Assembly: GCF_050596425.1 (NCBI RefSeq)
Contig: NZ_CP192292.1
Coordinates: 1,426,001-1,490,000, forward strand
Direction of reading: 5' to 3'
Source of the DNA: G963665925 sp050596425
GTDB lineage: Bacteria; Bacillota; Clostridia; Peptostreptococcales; Acidaminobacteraceae
Length of the DNA stretch: 64,000 bases
Below are positions 45,288 through 54,163 of this stretch, piece by piece. Positions within the stretch are counted from its first letter, which is position 1. Each line of letters starts with the position of its first letter. Under the pieces are notes generated by a model. The model saw only the letters and a program-made list of their open reading frames with translations, did no database searches and was not told the origin of the DNA. The position numbers and the translations under genes are program-made.

Positions 45288-45731
45288 ATGACAGATTTAA
45301 AGTGTTGTGTATTCCACGGAAAAAGTGGTCCGCTACAAAAAGCATGGAAGGTCAGGGAATGTGTCTTTGTGTATGAACAAAACGTTCCTAAAGATATTGA
45401 AAGAGATAGCTATGACCAATCAGCTTGGCACATTGTGGTCTTTCATAAGGAGGACGCTGTTGGCACAGGACGACTGTTCGAACTAGAAAAAGGTCATTAT
45501 GTCATTGGACGTGTGGCCGTTTTAAAGGATCTTCGGCGTAAAGGACTAGGGCAAGTTATCATGAAAGCACTATTAGAAAAGGCTTGGGAAGAAAAGGCTC
45601 TAGATGTTGAGTTGCATGCTCAAAAAGATGCCGTTCCCTTTTATGAAAACTTGGGATTTGTCAGTGAAGGACACATATTCAAAGAAGCTGGCATTGATCA
45701 TATAACCATGAAAATAAAAAGACCAAATTGA
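45288..45731 (+). CDS. GNAT family N-acetyltransferase
   Basis: 147 residues. The acetyl-CoA loop VIGRVAVLKDLRRKGLGQVI has the R/Q-x-x-G-x-G/A pattern, and ELHAQKDAVPFYENLGFV is the usual C-terminal motif. The start region VRECVFVYEQNVPKDIERD resembles the ElaA/YjcF type of acetyltransferases, substrate unknown. It is 38 bp after rpoN with AGAGG upstream and ends before a terminator. Confidence 0.88.
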   Translation: MTDLKCCVFHGKSGPLQKAWKVRECVFVYEQNVPKDIERDSYDQSAWHIVVFHKEDAVGTGRLFELEKGHYVIGRVAVLKDLRRKGLGQVIMKALLEKAWEEKALDVELHAQKDAVPFYENLGFVSEGHIFKEAGIDHITMKIKRPN

Positions 45732-45740
45732 TAAGACTAG

Positions 45741-45766
45741 GCTATCTCATTATTGAGATAGCTTTA
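45741..45766 (+). terminator. Terminator after the GNAT gene
   Basis: A 9-bp perfect stem GCTATCTCA / TGAGATAGC with a TTAT loop, followed by TTTA. Confidence 0.75.
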
Positions 45767-45910
45767 TTCATTTAAAGACAAGGGACACGTCGCTTTTTCC
45801 TGAAGCTGGTCACTTGATTTAAGAGAATGATCTAGGACATAGAATCTAAGGCTTAATATAAATTTTACAGTGATAATACAGGAAAACGTTATCAAAAATA
45901 AGCTTCAAAC

Positions 45911-45939
45911 TTGGAATCATCTACGGGGTATGGTATGAT
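45911..45939 (+). promoter_or_regulatory. Promoter of the cggR-glycolysis operon
   Basis: TTGGAA (45911-45916), an exact 17-bp spacer, TGGTATGAT (-10 at 45934-45939, extended). The start of transcription is near 45946. Confidence 0.72.
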
Positions 45940-45971
45940 TAATTTGACGGAGAAATTTTTTTTACTTCAGA

Positions 45972-46009
45972 TGGGACGAAAAAGATACGCCCGGACAAAT
46001 ATTGTCCCA
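45972..46009 (+). promoter_or_regulatory. CggR-type operator
   Basis: TGGGAC-N6-GATA-N3-CCGGAC-N6-TGTCCCA follows the promoter and overlaps the region just ahead of the cggR ribosome site. The Bacillus CggR operator is CGGGAC-N6-TGTC-N4-CGGGAC-N6-TGTC; this copy has 19 instead of 20 bp between the two GAC blocks. GGACAAATATTGTCC (45993-46007) is a perfect inverted repeat. Downstream position relative to the start of transcription fits a roadblock repressor. Confidence 0.72.
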
Positions 46010-46020
46010 GGAGGCTTCCA

Positions 46021-47085
46021 ATGCAAAAGAATCCATTGTGCATTGACTGTGTAAAAATCAACGAAATATCAACTGTGCTAAGAATGGTTGCGCCTGAGGC
46101 TGTCGATCTTCTTGAAGACAGATATAGCATATTGAAAATGGTTAGTTTCTTACAACCAGTTGGTCGTCGCAGTCTATCGACAAAACTGAATATGACAGAA
46201 CGTGTGATCCGGAAGGAAGCCAACCGTCTAAAAGATCAAGGATTGGTCGAGTTTTCACTGGAAGGTATGGCCATTACGCAAGAGGGACAGTTGGCGCTAG
46301 AAATGTTGACCATGTTCTTCCATGACTTACGAGGTCTGAGAGACCTAGAAATTCAACTTGCTGAAAAACTTCAGATCAAGAAAGTCATAATTGGGTCCTC
46401 TGGTCTTATGAATGAAGAATTGACACTTCAAGAACTTGGCCGAAGCGCTTCTAATTATTTAAGATCTATTATTAGAGATGGCTCTGTAATTGGTATCACT
46501 GGTGGTACGTCTGTTTATAGCATTATTGAGGGTTATAAAAAAGAAAAAACCCCGCTGGAAAATGCAATAGTTGTTCCAGCACGTGGTGGTTTGGGTAAGA
46601 AAACAGAGTACCAGGCAAACACACTTGTTGAAAAACTAGCTGAAAAGCTGGGTTCAAATTATAGAATGCTTTACACACCAGATAATCTTTCTGCTTCGGC
46701 GATTGAGAGTCTAAAGAAAGAACCAGAAATTAAGGAGATCATTCAAGTCCTTGATAACATGAGCATCTTGGCCTTTGGCATAGGGAAAGCTCAGAAAATG
46801 GCTGAAAGAAGAAGTTTAGATGATGTTGAAATTGGTAAGATTATCGATAAGGGCGCAGTTTCAGAAGCCTTTGGTTACTACTTCAATGAAGCCGGTGAAA
46901 TAGTGCACGAAATCAGTACAATAGGTATTGATCTCGATAAATTTAAGGCAATTGAAGATTTAATTGCCGTAGCGAGTGGACAGGAAAAAGCGGAAGCTAT
47001 AATTTCTATCTGTAAACTCAATCGTAATTTGGTCCTGGTGACCGATGAAAATGTGGCTAAAATTATTTTGGATAAACACACTTAA
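46021..47085 (+). CDS. cggR: Central glycolytic genes regulator (SorC/DeoR family)
   Basis: 354 residues. An N-terminal helix-turn-helix (VGRRSLSTKLNMTERVIRKE) is followed by a sugar-phosphate binding domain (SVIGITGGTSVYSIIEGY, FGIGKAQKMAERR). CggR represses the triose part of glycolysis, and fructose-1,6-bisphosphate lifts repression. It heads its own operon with a promoter and matching operator upstream, and gap starts 15 bp after its stop with AAGGAGG. Length and context both match Bacillus CggR. Confidence 0.93.
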   Translation: MQKNPLCIDCVKINEISTVLRMVAPEAVDLLEDRYSILKMVSFLQPVGRRSLSTKLNMTERVIRKEANRLKDQGLVEFSLEGMAITQEGQLALEMLTMFFHDLRGLRDLEIQLAEKLQIKKVIIGSSGLMNEELTLQELGRSASNYLRSIIRDGSVIGITGGTSVYSIIEGYKKEKTPLENAIVVPARGGLGKKTEYQANTLVEKLAEKLGSNYRMLYTPDNLSASAIESLKKEPEIKEIIQVLDNMSILAFGIGKAQKMAERRSLDDVEIGKIIDKGAVSEAFGYYFNEAGEIVHEISTIGIDLDKFKAIEDLIAVASGQEKAEAIISICKLNRNLVLVTDENVAKIILDKHT

Positions 47086-47100
47086 GGAGGACAATTTAGA

Positions 47101-48108
47101 ATGAAAACTAAAGTTGCAATCAACGGGTTTGGTAGAATTGGTAGACTGGCATTCAGACTTATGTTCGGTACTGAGGAATTTGAAATTGTTGCAATCAACG
47201 ATCTTACAAACGCTGAAGACCTTGCATACCTACTAAAGTATGACACTGCTCAAGGTGGATACAAGCAAGATGCAATCACTGCTGGTGAAGGTTCTATCAC
47301 AGTTGATGGTAAAGAAATCAAAATTTACGCTGAGAGAGATGCTAAGAATCTTCCTTGGGGCGAACTAGACGTTGACGTTGTACTAGAATGTACTGGTTTC
47401 TACGTATCAAAAGAAAAGTCTCAAGCACACATCGACGCTGGCGCTAAGAAGGTTGTAATTTCTGCACCTGCTAAAGGCGATCTAAAGACAATTGTTTACA
47501 ATGTAAATGATGATGTTCTTGATGGTTCTGAAACAATCCTATCTGGTGCATCTTGTACGACAAACTGTCTAGCACCAGTTGCTAAGGTTCTTAATGATAA
47601 CTTTGGTCTAGTAAAAGGTTACATGACTACAGTTCATGCTTACACAAATGACCAGAACACGCTTGACGGACCACATGCTAAGCCTATCACTGCAAGAAGA
47701 GGTAGAGCTGCTGCTGCGAACATCGTTCCTACGTCAACAGGTGCTGCTGTAGCTGTTGGTAAAGTTCTTCCAGAACTAGCTGGCAAGCTTGACGGTATGG
47801 CTCTACGTGTTCCTACGGTTACAGGTTCTGTTGTAGATCTAGTTGTTGAACTAGGCAAGAATGTAACGGTTGAAGAAGTAAACGCTGCTATGAAGGCTGC
47901 TTCAAACGAAACACTAGGTTACACAGAAGATCCAATTGTATCATCTGATATTATCGGAACAAAGTTTGGTTCACTATTTGATGCACTTTCTACAAGTGTT
48001 ATGGAAGTTGAAGGCAAGCAACTTGTTAAGATCATCACATGGTATGACAATGAAATGTCTTACACTGCACAACTTGTAAGACTTGCAAAGAAAATTGCAA
48101 CTATGTAA
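47101..48108 (+). CDS. gap: Glyceraldehyde-3-phosphate dehydrogenase
   Basis: 335 residues. NAD-binding start INGFGRIGRLAFRLMF, catalytic C152 in SGASCTTNCLAPV, TVHAYTNDQ and the C-terminal WYDNEMSYTAQLVRL are all present. It oxidises glyceraldehyde 3-phosphate to 1,3-bisphosphoglycerate. Leucine codons are almost all CTA and CTT, a mark of high expression in this genome. Two hairpins lie between gap and pgk. Confidence 0.97.
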   Translation: MKTKVAINGFGRIGRLAFRLMFGTEEFEIVAINDLTNAEDLAYLLKYDTAQGGYKQDAITAGEGSITVDGKEIKIYAERDAKNLPWGELDVDVVLECTGFYVSKEKSQAHIDAGAKKVVISAPAKGDLKTIVYNVNDDVLDGSETILSGASCTTNCLAPVAKVLNDNFGLVKGYMTTVHAYTNDQNTLDGPHAKPITARRGRAAAANIVPTSTGAAVAVGKVLPELAGKLDGMALRVPTVTGSVVDLVVELGKNVTVEEVNAAMKAASNETLGYTEDPIVSSDIIGTKFGSLFDALSTSVMEVEGKQLVKIITWYDNEMSYTAQLVRLAKKIATM

Positions 48109-48132
48109 TTAAAAAGAAGTAAATACTTAAGT

Positions 48133-48161
48133 GCCCTGAACTCCCAAGTGGGGTTCAGGGC
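48133..48161 (+). other. First hairpin between gap and pgk
   Basis: GCCCTGAAC / GTTCAGGGC encloses TCCCAAGTGGG, which can extend the pairing. There is no T run, so it may protect the gap mRNA 3' end. Confidence 0.65.
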
Positions 48162-48185
48162 TTATACAGGTTAGACTTAAAGGCA

Positions 48186-48250
48186 CCCGGATTATCCACG
48201 TAATCCATTAATGAACCGCGTTCACGGGTTGATTACGTGAATAATCCGGG
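48186..48250 (+). other. Large hairpin between gap and pgk
   Basis: CCCGGATTAT-CC-ACGTAATC (48186-48205) pairs with GATTACGT-GA-ATAATCCGGG (48231-48250). That is 18 pairs with a symmetric 2x2 internal loop and a 25-nt top that can fold further (AACC / GGTT). No T run follows. Confidence 0.75.
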
Positions 48251-48281
48251 AAATAGAGCACTCTTCAGGAGGAATCTTCAT

Positions 48282-49481
48282 ATGAGTATGTTTGACAAGA
48301 AATCGATCGAAGATATCGAAGTAAAAGGTAAGCGTGTCTTAGTGCGTTGTGATTTCAATGTTCCACTTGATGGCGATAAAATCACTGATGAAAGCAGAAT
48401 CAAGGGAGCACTTCCAACGATTAAGTACCTTAAAGAGAATGGCGCTAAGCTAATTCTTTGTTCACACATGGGTAAACCAAAAGGGGAGTACAAGCCTGAA
48501 CTTTCTTTAGCGCCTGTTGCAAAGAGACTTTCAGCCCTTCTTGATACAAATGTAATCTTTAATTCTGAAGCTGAAGTTGTTGGAGAAAAGACAAAAGCAG
48601 CGGTTGATTCAATGAAGGATGGCGATATTGTTCTTCTTGAAAACACACGTTTTAGAAATGGCGAAACAAAGAATGACGAAGGTCTATCAAAAGACCTTGC
48701 TTCACTGGCTGACCTATTTGTTAATGACGCATTTGGTACAGCACACAGAGCGCATTCATCAACTGTTGGTGTTACACAGTTCCTTGACACTGCAGCTTGT
48801 GGCTACCTTATTCAAAAAGAGCTCAAGTTCCTTGGTTCGGCTGTTGAAACGCCAGTTCGTCCTTTTGCAGCAATTCTTGGTGGTGCCAAGGTTTCTGATA
48901 AAATCAAGGTTATCAACAATCTGCTCGAAAAAGTTGATACACTTGTAATCGGTGGCGGTATGGCATACACATTCCTTAAAGCGCAAGGTTTCGCAATTGG
49001 AACATCACTTGTTGAAGACGACAAAGTAGAGTATGCAAAAGAGATGATCGACAAGGCTAATGCCAAAGGTGTTAAGCTTCTTCTACCAGTTGACAACATC
49101 ACAGCGGACAAGTTTGCTGCAGATGCGGCGCCTGTTGTAACAGAAGATCAAAATATTGCTGATGGATACATGGGTCTTGACATTGGACCAAAAACAGCAA
49201 AAATCTACTCTGATGCAGTGAAGGAAGCTAAAACGGTTGTTTGGAATGGTCCTATGGGCGTATTCGAATTTGAGAACTTTGCTAAGGGTACAATTGCAGT
49301 TGCAGAAGCTCTTGCAGAGTCAGATGCAACAACAATTATCGGCGGTGGCGATAGTGCAGCGGCTGTAAACATTCTAGGGTTTGGTGACAAAATGACGCAC
49401 ATCTCAACAGGTGGCGGTGCATCTCTTGAATTCCTAGAAGGTAAAGAACTACCTGGTATCGTAGCGCTTAACGATAAGTAA
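48282..49481 (+). CDS. pgk: Phosphoglycerate kinase
   Basis: 399 residues. The ATG at 48282 has AGGAGGA upstream; a longer frame would begin inside the large hairpin. Motifs RVLVRCDFNVPL, LCSHMGKPKGE, ILGGAKVSDKI and the nucleotide loop IIGGGDSAAAV, followed by ISTGGGASLEFLEG, define the enzyme, which makes ATP from 1,3-bisphosphoglycerate. It lies 173 bp after gap, separated by two hairpins, and tpiA follows 24 bp later. Confidence 0.97.
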   Translation: MSMFDKKSIEDIEVKGKRVLVRCDFNVPLDGDKITDESRIKGALPTIKYLKENGAKLILCSHMGKPKGEYKPELSLAPVAKRLSALLDTNVIFNSEAEVVGEKTKAAVDSMKDGDIVLLENTRFRNGETKNDEGLSKDLASLADLFVNDAFGTAHRAHSSTVGVTQFLDTAACGYLIQKELKFLGSAVETPVRPFAAILGGAKVSDKIKVINNLLEKVDTLVIGGGMAYTFLKAQGFAIGTSLVEDDKVEYAKEMIDKANAKGVKLLLPVDNITADKFAADAAPVVTEDQNIADGYMGLDIGPKTAKIYSDAVKEAKTVVWNGPMGVFEFENFAKGTIAVAEALAESDATTIIGGGDSAAAVNILGFGDKMTHISTGGGASLEFLEGKELPGIVALNDK

Positions 49482-49505
49482 TTATCGCTGAAGGGAGAGC
49501 TTATA

Positions 49506-50252
49506 ATGAGAAAGCCAATCATCGCAGGCAACTGGAAAATGAATAAGACGATCAAGGAAGGCGTAGAGTTTATTGCGGCTATCAAAGATCAAGTAAAAGA
49601 TACAGATGTTGAAGTGGTTGTTTGTGCACCTGCAACACTTCTAAAAGACCTAAAGCTGGCAGCTGATGGTACAAATATTAAAATTGGCGCACAAAATATG
49701 CACTTTGAAGAAAGCGGCGCTTTCACTGGTGAAATTGCACCAGCAATGCTTAAAGAACTAGATATTGACTTTGTTGTCATCGGTCACTCAGAAAGAAGAC
49801 AATACTTTGCTGAAACAGATGAAACAGTCAACAAAAAAGTTCTTAAGGCTCTTGAAGTGGGTATTGGACCAATACTATGCGTTGGAGAAACTCTCGAAGA
49901 ACGTGAGTCTGGTAAAATGAAAGATGTTGTTAAAGTACAAATCCAGAAGGCATTTGCAGATGTTTCAGCAGAAAAAGCGGCTGAAGTTGTTGTTGCTTAT
50001 GAGCCGATTTGGGCGATTGGTACGGGTAAAACTGCAAGCAGCGCAGATGCAAATGATATGATAGCATTCATACGCGAAGAAGTTGCAGCACTTTACAATG
50101 ACAATGTGTCTGAAAAAGTTCGTATTCAATATGGTGGCAGTGTTAAGCCGGCCAATGTTGAAGAAATTATGAATGAATCAGATATTGATGGCGCACTCGT
50201 TGGTGGTGCAAGCCTTCAGCCAGACAGCTTCGTTCAACTTGTAAATTTTTAA
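49506..50252 (+). CDS. tpiA: Triosephosphate isomerase
   Basis: 248 residues, a TIM barrel. Substrate lysine in IAGNWKMNKT, catalytic histidine in VIGHSERRQYF, catalytic glutamate in VAYEPIWAIGTGKTA, and phosphate loop YGGSVKPANVEEI. It interconverts dihydroxyacetone phosphate and glyceraldehyde 3-phosphate. AGGGAGAG upstream. It is followed by a 143-bp gap with a hairpin before gpmI. Confidence 0.97.
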   Translation: MRKPIIAGNWKMNKTIKEGVEFIAAIKDQVKDTDVEVVVCAPATLLKDLKLAADGTNIKIGAQNMHFEESGAFTGEIAPAMLKELDIDFVVIGHSERRQYFAETDETVNKKVLKALEVGIGPILCVGETLEERESGKMKDVVKVQIQKAFADVSAEKAAEVVVAYEPIWAIGTGKTASSADANDMIAFIREEVAALYNDNVSEKVRIQYGGSVKPANVEEIMNESDIDGALVGGASLQPDSFVQLVNF

Positions 50253-50291
50253 TCTGGACGAATCAAGCAAATTTATAAGATTTTAGTGCAG

Positions 50292-50338
50292 CCTATGGCC
50301 GTATGATTATTCTCTATGAAGCAACATACTGCCATAGG
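50292..50338 (+). other. Hairpin between tpiA and gpmI
   Basis: CCTATGGC-C-GTATG pairs with CATAC-T-GCCATAGG (one mismatch) around a 19-nt loop. No T run follows. Confidence 0.65.
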
Positions 50339-50395
50339 ACCTGCATTTTCGAATTATTTGTACGACTAGTCTAGGCTTAAGGAGCTGATGAAACA

Positions 50396-51922
50396 ATGAA
50401 AAAACCTGTTGCACTCGTTATTTTAGATGGTTGGGGTGTTAATAAGGCGGAAGTTGGAAATGCTATTGAGCATGCCAATACGCCAAACTTTGACCGTTAT
50501 ATGGCAACATATCCAAATACAAAAGTGGCGGCTAGTGGTCTAGACGTTGGTTTGCCAGATGGACAAATGGGGAACTCTGAAGTTGGCCATTTGAACATTG
50601 GTGCAGGTCGCGTGGTTTATCAAGAGCTGACACGTATCACAAAGTCTATCAAGGATGGAGATTTCTTTGAAAACGAATCCCTTGTAAAGGCTATGGACAA
50701 TGCACTCATAGAAAACCGCAGTCTTCATGTAATGGGTCTGCTTTCTGATGGCGGTGTCCACAGTCATATTAACCACCTTAAGGGTCTTGTTGATATGGCT
50801 AAAAAGAAGGGCTTAAATAATATTTATGTACATGCCTTCCTAGATGGTCGTGATACACCACCAAGAAGTGCTGTTCAATATATTGAAGAACTTGAAGCCC
50901 ATATGGCGTCTGTTGGCATTGGTGAAATTGCCACTGTATCAGGTCGCTATTACGCAATGGATCGTGACAAGCGTTGGGAGCGTGTGGAACTTGCTTACAA
51001 TGCCATTGTCAAATCTGAAGGTCAAACTGCACAATCAGCCGTTGAAGCGGTTGAAAGTTCTTATGAAAAAGGTGAGAATGATGAGTTTGTTCTGCCTACA
51101 GTTATTCTTAAGGATGGCAAAGCCACTGGGCAACTTAGAGAAAATGATTCGGTTATTTTCTTTAACTTCAGACCAGACCGTGCCCGTGAATTGACGCGTG
51201 CCCTGGTTGATGTTGAGTTTGACGGATTTGCTCGTGAAAGATTTGACCTTGAGTATGTATGCCTAACACAATATGATGTTACAATAGAAGGTGTAAGTGT
51301 TGCATTCAAACCGCAAACCATTACTAACACACTGGGTGAGTATGTAAGTGCACAAGGTCTGAACCAGCTTAGAATTGCTGAAACAGAAAAGTATGCCCAT
51401 GTTACGTTCTTCTTTAACGGCGGTGTTGAGGAAGCGAATCCAGGCGAGGATCGTGCACTGATTCCTTCACCGAAGGTCGCAACATATGATCTTCAACCTG
51501 AAATGTCAGCGTATGAAGTGACGGACACCCTTCTTGCTAAACTTGATGAAGACAAGTATGATTTTATTGTGCTGAACTTTGCAAATCCTGATATGGTAGG
51601 TCATACAGGTGTATTTGATGCAGCTGTTAAGGCTGTAGAAGTTATAGATGACTGCTTTGCAAAAGTATGCGATAAAATAGTGAATATGGGTGGTCAAGTT
51701 ATTATCACTGCAGACCATGGTAATGCTGAAACAATGGTTGATCCTGTGACTCAAAAACCTATGACAGCACATACAACCAATGTTGTACCTTGTATTCTAG
51801 CAGGTGCAGGAGACGTTTCACTAAGAACTGATGGCAAGTTATGTGACTTTGCACCGACACTTCTTCAACTATTAAAGCTAGAACAACCTGCTGAAATGAC
51901 AGGCACGTCTTTAATTAAATAG
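50396..51922 (+). CDS. gpmI: 2,3-bisphosphoglycerate-independent phosphoglycerate mutase
   Basis: 508 residues of the alkaline phosphatase superfamily with two manganese ions. First metal site VILDGWGVNK, phosphoserine region DGQMGNSEVGHLNIGAGR, and the second metal sites NPDMVGHTGVFDAA and ITADHGNAE are intact. It converts 3- to 2-phosphoglycerate. The start ATG has AAGGAG upstream. It sits between tpiA and eno as in many Firmicutes glycolytic operons. Confidence 0.97.
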   Translation: MKKPVALVILDGWGVNKAEVGNAIEHANTPNFDRYMATYPNTKVAASGLDVGLPDGQMGNSEVGHLNIGAGRVVYQELTRITKSIKDGDFFENESLVKAMDNALIENRSLHVMGLLSDGGVHSHINHLKGLVDMAKKKGLNNIYVHAFLDGRDTPPRSAVQYIEELEAHMASVGIGEIATVSGRYYAMDRDKRWERVELAYNAIVKSEGQTAQSAVEAVESSYEKGENDEFVLPTVILKDGKATGQLRENDSVIFFNFRPDRARELTRALVDVEFDGFARERFDLEYVCLTQYDVTIEGVSVAFKPQTITNTLGEYVSAQGLNQLRIAETEKYAHVTFFFNGGVEEANPGEDRALIPSPKVATYDLQPEMSAYEVTDTLLAKLDEDKYDFIVLNFANPDMVGHTGVFDAAVKAVEVIDDCFAKVCDKIVNMGGQVIITADHGNAETMVDPVTQKPMTAHTTNVVPCILAGAGDVSLRTDGKLCDFAPTLLQLLKLEQPAEMTGTSLIK

Positions 51923-51979
51923 AAAATGCAATAGTAGGCTTTTGGAAGTATTTCTAAAAAGCCCTTGTTTATCGGTACC

Positions 51980-52021
51980 CGGGACGGAATCGATACATGG
52001 GGACAGGGTGAAAATGTCCCC
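51980..52021 (+). promoter_or_regulatory. CggR-operator-like element and hairpin before eno
   Basis: CGGGACGGAATCGATACATG plus GGGACA (51980-52005) matches the cggR operator block at 18 of 26 positions, with the same 19-bp distance between the two GAC parts. GGGGACA / TGTCCCC (51999-52021) also forms a 7-bp hairpin. It may be a second CggR site or a REP-like repeat; the evidence does not decide. Confidence 0.4.
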
Positions 52022-52098
52022 GATACTTACTGACAACAATTATAAATCGTCATGGGACGGTTTATTATAAAACTATCAAGGCTAATGGAGGTATTAGT

Positions 52099-53388
52099 AT
52101 GTCAACAATCGTTGGTGTTTACGGTAGAGAAATTCTTGACTCACGTGGTAATCCTACAGTAGAAGTAGAAGTTTATCTAGAAGACGGCACAATGGGCCGT
52201 GCAGCAGTTCCATCAGGTGCATCTACAGGTGCTTTTGAAGCGGTTGAGCTTCGTGATGGTGACAAGGGCAGATACCTAGGTAAAGGTGTATCTAAAGCTG
52301 TTGAAAATGTAAATGATATCATTGCTCCAGAAATCATCGGTATGGATGCTTTTGATCAAATCGGTATTGATAAGGCTATGATCTCTCTAGATGGTACGCC
52401 TAATAAAGGTAAGCTAGGTGCAAATGCTATTCTTGGCGTTTCACTGGCAACAGCTAAGGCTGCATCTAACACTCTAGGTCTTCCTCTATACCAATACATC
52501 GGTGGCGTGAATGCAAAGCAACTGCCAGTGCCTATGATGAACATCCTAAATGGTGGCGAGCATGCTGACAACAACGTTGATATTCAAGAGTTCATGGTAA
52601 TGCCAGTTGCTGCTGAAAGCTTCAAGGAAGCTCTACGTACAGGCGCTGAAATCTACCATAACCTAAAGAAAGTTCTTACAGCTAAAGGTCTAGCTACAGG
52701 TGTGGGTGACGAAGGTGGTTTCGCTCCAAACCTTTCTTCTAACGAAGAAGCACTTCAAGTTATTATTGAAGCTATTGAAGCTGCAGGCTACAAGCCAGGC
52801 GAAGAAATCCGTCTAGCTATGGACGTTGCTGCAACTGAGCTATACGACAAAGCGTCAGGCAAATACAAGCTTTCTGGTGAAGGCATTGAAATGACATCTG
52901 AAGAAATGGTTGATTTCTACGCAAACCTAGTAGACAAGTACCCAATCGTTTCTATTGAAGATGGCCTTGACGAAGAAGATTGGGAAGGCTGGAAGCTAAT
53001 GACTGAGAAGCTTGGAAACAAGATTCAGATCGTTGGTGATGACCTATTCGTAACAAACGTTGAAAGACTTTCAAAAGGTATTGAAACTGGTTGCGGTAAC
53101 TCAATCCTAATCAAGCTAAACCAAATCGGTTCTCTTACAGAGACACTTGATGCGATTCAAATGGCTAACCGTGCGGGTTACACTTGCGTGATTTCTCACC
53201 GTTCTGGTGAAACAGCGGATTCAACAATTGCAGACGTTGCAGTTGCTCTAAACGCTGGTCAAATCAAGACAGGCGCTCCAGCACGTACTGACCGTGTTGC
53301 TAAGTACAACCAACTTCTTAGAATTGAAGATGAACTTGATTACCTATCAGAATACCCAGGTATGAAAGCATTCTTCAACCTAAAGTAG
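52099..53388 (+). CDS. eno: Enolase
   Basis: 429 residues. Start IVGVYGREILDSRGNPTVEV, SGASTGAFEAVELRDGD, metal and catalytic segments VGDEGGFAPNL, SIEDGLDEEDWEGW, QIVGDDLFVTN and SHRSGETADSTIADVAVA are present. It dehydrates 2-phosphoglycerate to phosphoenolpyruvate. Codon use is strongly biased (CTA, CTT leucine). It ends the glycolytic operon before a terminator; a GGAGG ribosome site lies upstream. Confidence 0.97.
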   Translation: MSTIVGVYGREILDSRGNPTVEVEVYLEDGTMGRAAVPSGASTGAFEAVELRDGDKGRYLGKGVSKAVENVNDIIAPEIIGMDAFDQIGIDKAMISLDGTPNKGKLGANAILGVSLATAKAASNTLGLPLYQYIGGVNAKQLPVPMMNILNGGEHADNNVDIQEFMVMPVAAESFKEALRTGAEIYHNLKKVLTAKGLATGVGDEGGFAPNLSSNEEALQVIIEAIEAAGYKPGEEIRLAMDVAATELYDKASGKYKLSGEGIEMTSEEMVDFYANLVDKYPIVSIEDGLDEEDWEGWKLMTEKLGNKIQIVGDDLFVTNVERLSKGIETGCGNSILIKLNQIGSLTETLDAIQMANRAGYTCVISHRSGETADSTIADVAVALNAGQIKTGAPARTDRVAKYNQLLRIEDELDYLSEYPGMKAFFNLK

Positions 53389-53428
53389 TCTTTACCAAAA
53401 AGACATTTACTATATAGAATATAGTTTC

Positions 53429-53466
53429 GAGGAGCTTATGCCGTTTGGTGTAAGCTTCTCCTTATT
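53429..53466 (+). terminator. Terminator after eno
   Basis: GAGGAGCTTA / TAAGCTTCTC (one G-U pair) with a 12-nt loop, followed by CTTATT. The tail is weak. Confidence 0.65.
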
Positions 53467-53619
53467 AAGTTCTATATCAAACAGAGTCATGTTTGTTTAA
53501 TCCATTACCTTTTCATGAATAAATAAGGTAAATGATTTAAATTGAAAATATCTACAAATGCGTTCTATCACACTGAAAATAGGAAAAGGTTTTCAAAGGC
53601 TTAAACCCTTGAAATCTTG

Positions 53620-53648
53620 TTGCTTTCTATATTACGCTGTGATAAAAT
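53620..53648 (+). promoter_or_regulatory. Promoter for secG
   Basis: TTGCTT (53620-53625), 17 bp, TAAAAT (53643-53648). This rules out starts upstream of the ATG at 53683. Confidence 0.6.
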
Positions 53649-53682
53649 GTGCTTGTTAATGAAGAACAGAGGAGGAGTTGCA

Positions 53683-53913
53683 ATGACTATGCTAGTCACT
53701 GCAGTCTTCGTATTGGCATGCCTTGCACTGATCGCAAGTATTTTACTTCAATCAGGTAAGCGTGCAGGTCTTTCTGGATCAATCGGCGGTGGCGCTGAAC
53801 AGATCTGGGGCAAGCAAAAAGCTCACGGTATGGAAGCCGTGTTTGACCGCATTACGAAGATTGCCGCAATCGTCTTTATTGCAGGCGCGCTATTGCTCGT
53901 TATCATGCAATAA
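53683..53913 (+). CDS. secG: Preprotein translocase subunit SecG
   Basis: 76 residues with two membrane segments (about 4-22 and 55-75). The linker LLQSGKRAGLSGSIGGGAEQ and WGKQKAHGMEAVFDRITKIA is the SecG signature. It supports the SecYE channel during protein export. The ATG at 53683 has GGAGGAG upstream. secG commonly lies next to rnr and smpB; here hppA sits between. Confidence 0.95.
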   Translation: MTMLVTAVFVLACLALIASILLQSGKRAGLSGSIGGGAEQIWGKQKAHGMEAVFDRITKIAAIVFIAGALLLVIMQ

Positions 53914-54026
53914 TTTTTTCATGTTTGGGAGAAGTTACGTCATTACGTACTAGATAAAAAGAATGTAATGGGGTTTACCGTATTGATGAAGAACACTTCC
54001 AGGCAAATGAATAAGTTTCGCAATTC

Positions 54027-54103
54027 CAAAGCCCACTTGTGGGCTTTGAGTATGTCGAATCTTATTTTTTTCTTGTGAAGAAATCGATGAGACGATCGAT
54101 TTC
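54027..54103 (+). other. Two hairpins between secG and hppA
   Basis: CAAAGCCCAC / GTGGGCTTTG (54027-54048) and GAAATCGAT / ATCGATTTC (54080-54103) are separated by a T-rich run (TTATTTTTTTC). The first with the T-rich tract may be the secG terminator. Confidence 0.6.
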
Positions 54104-54163
54104 CACAAATGAGTCAACCCAAAATTGGGAAATAATTTAATCGTAGGTTAAGGAGGATCAGCA

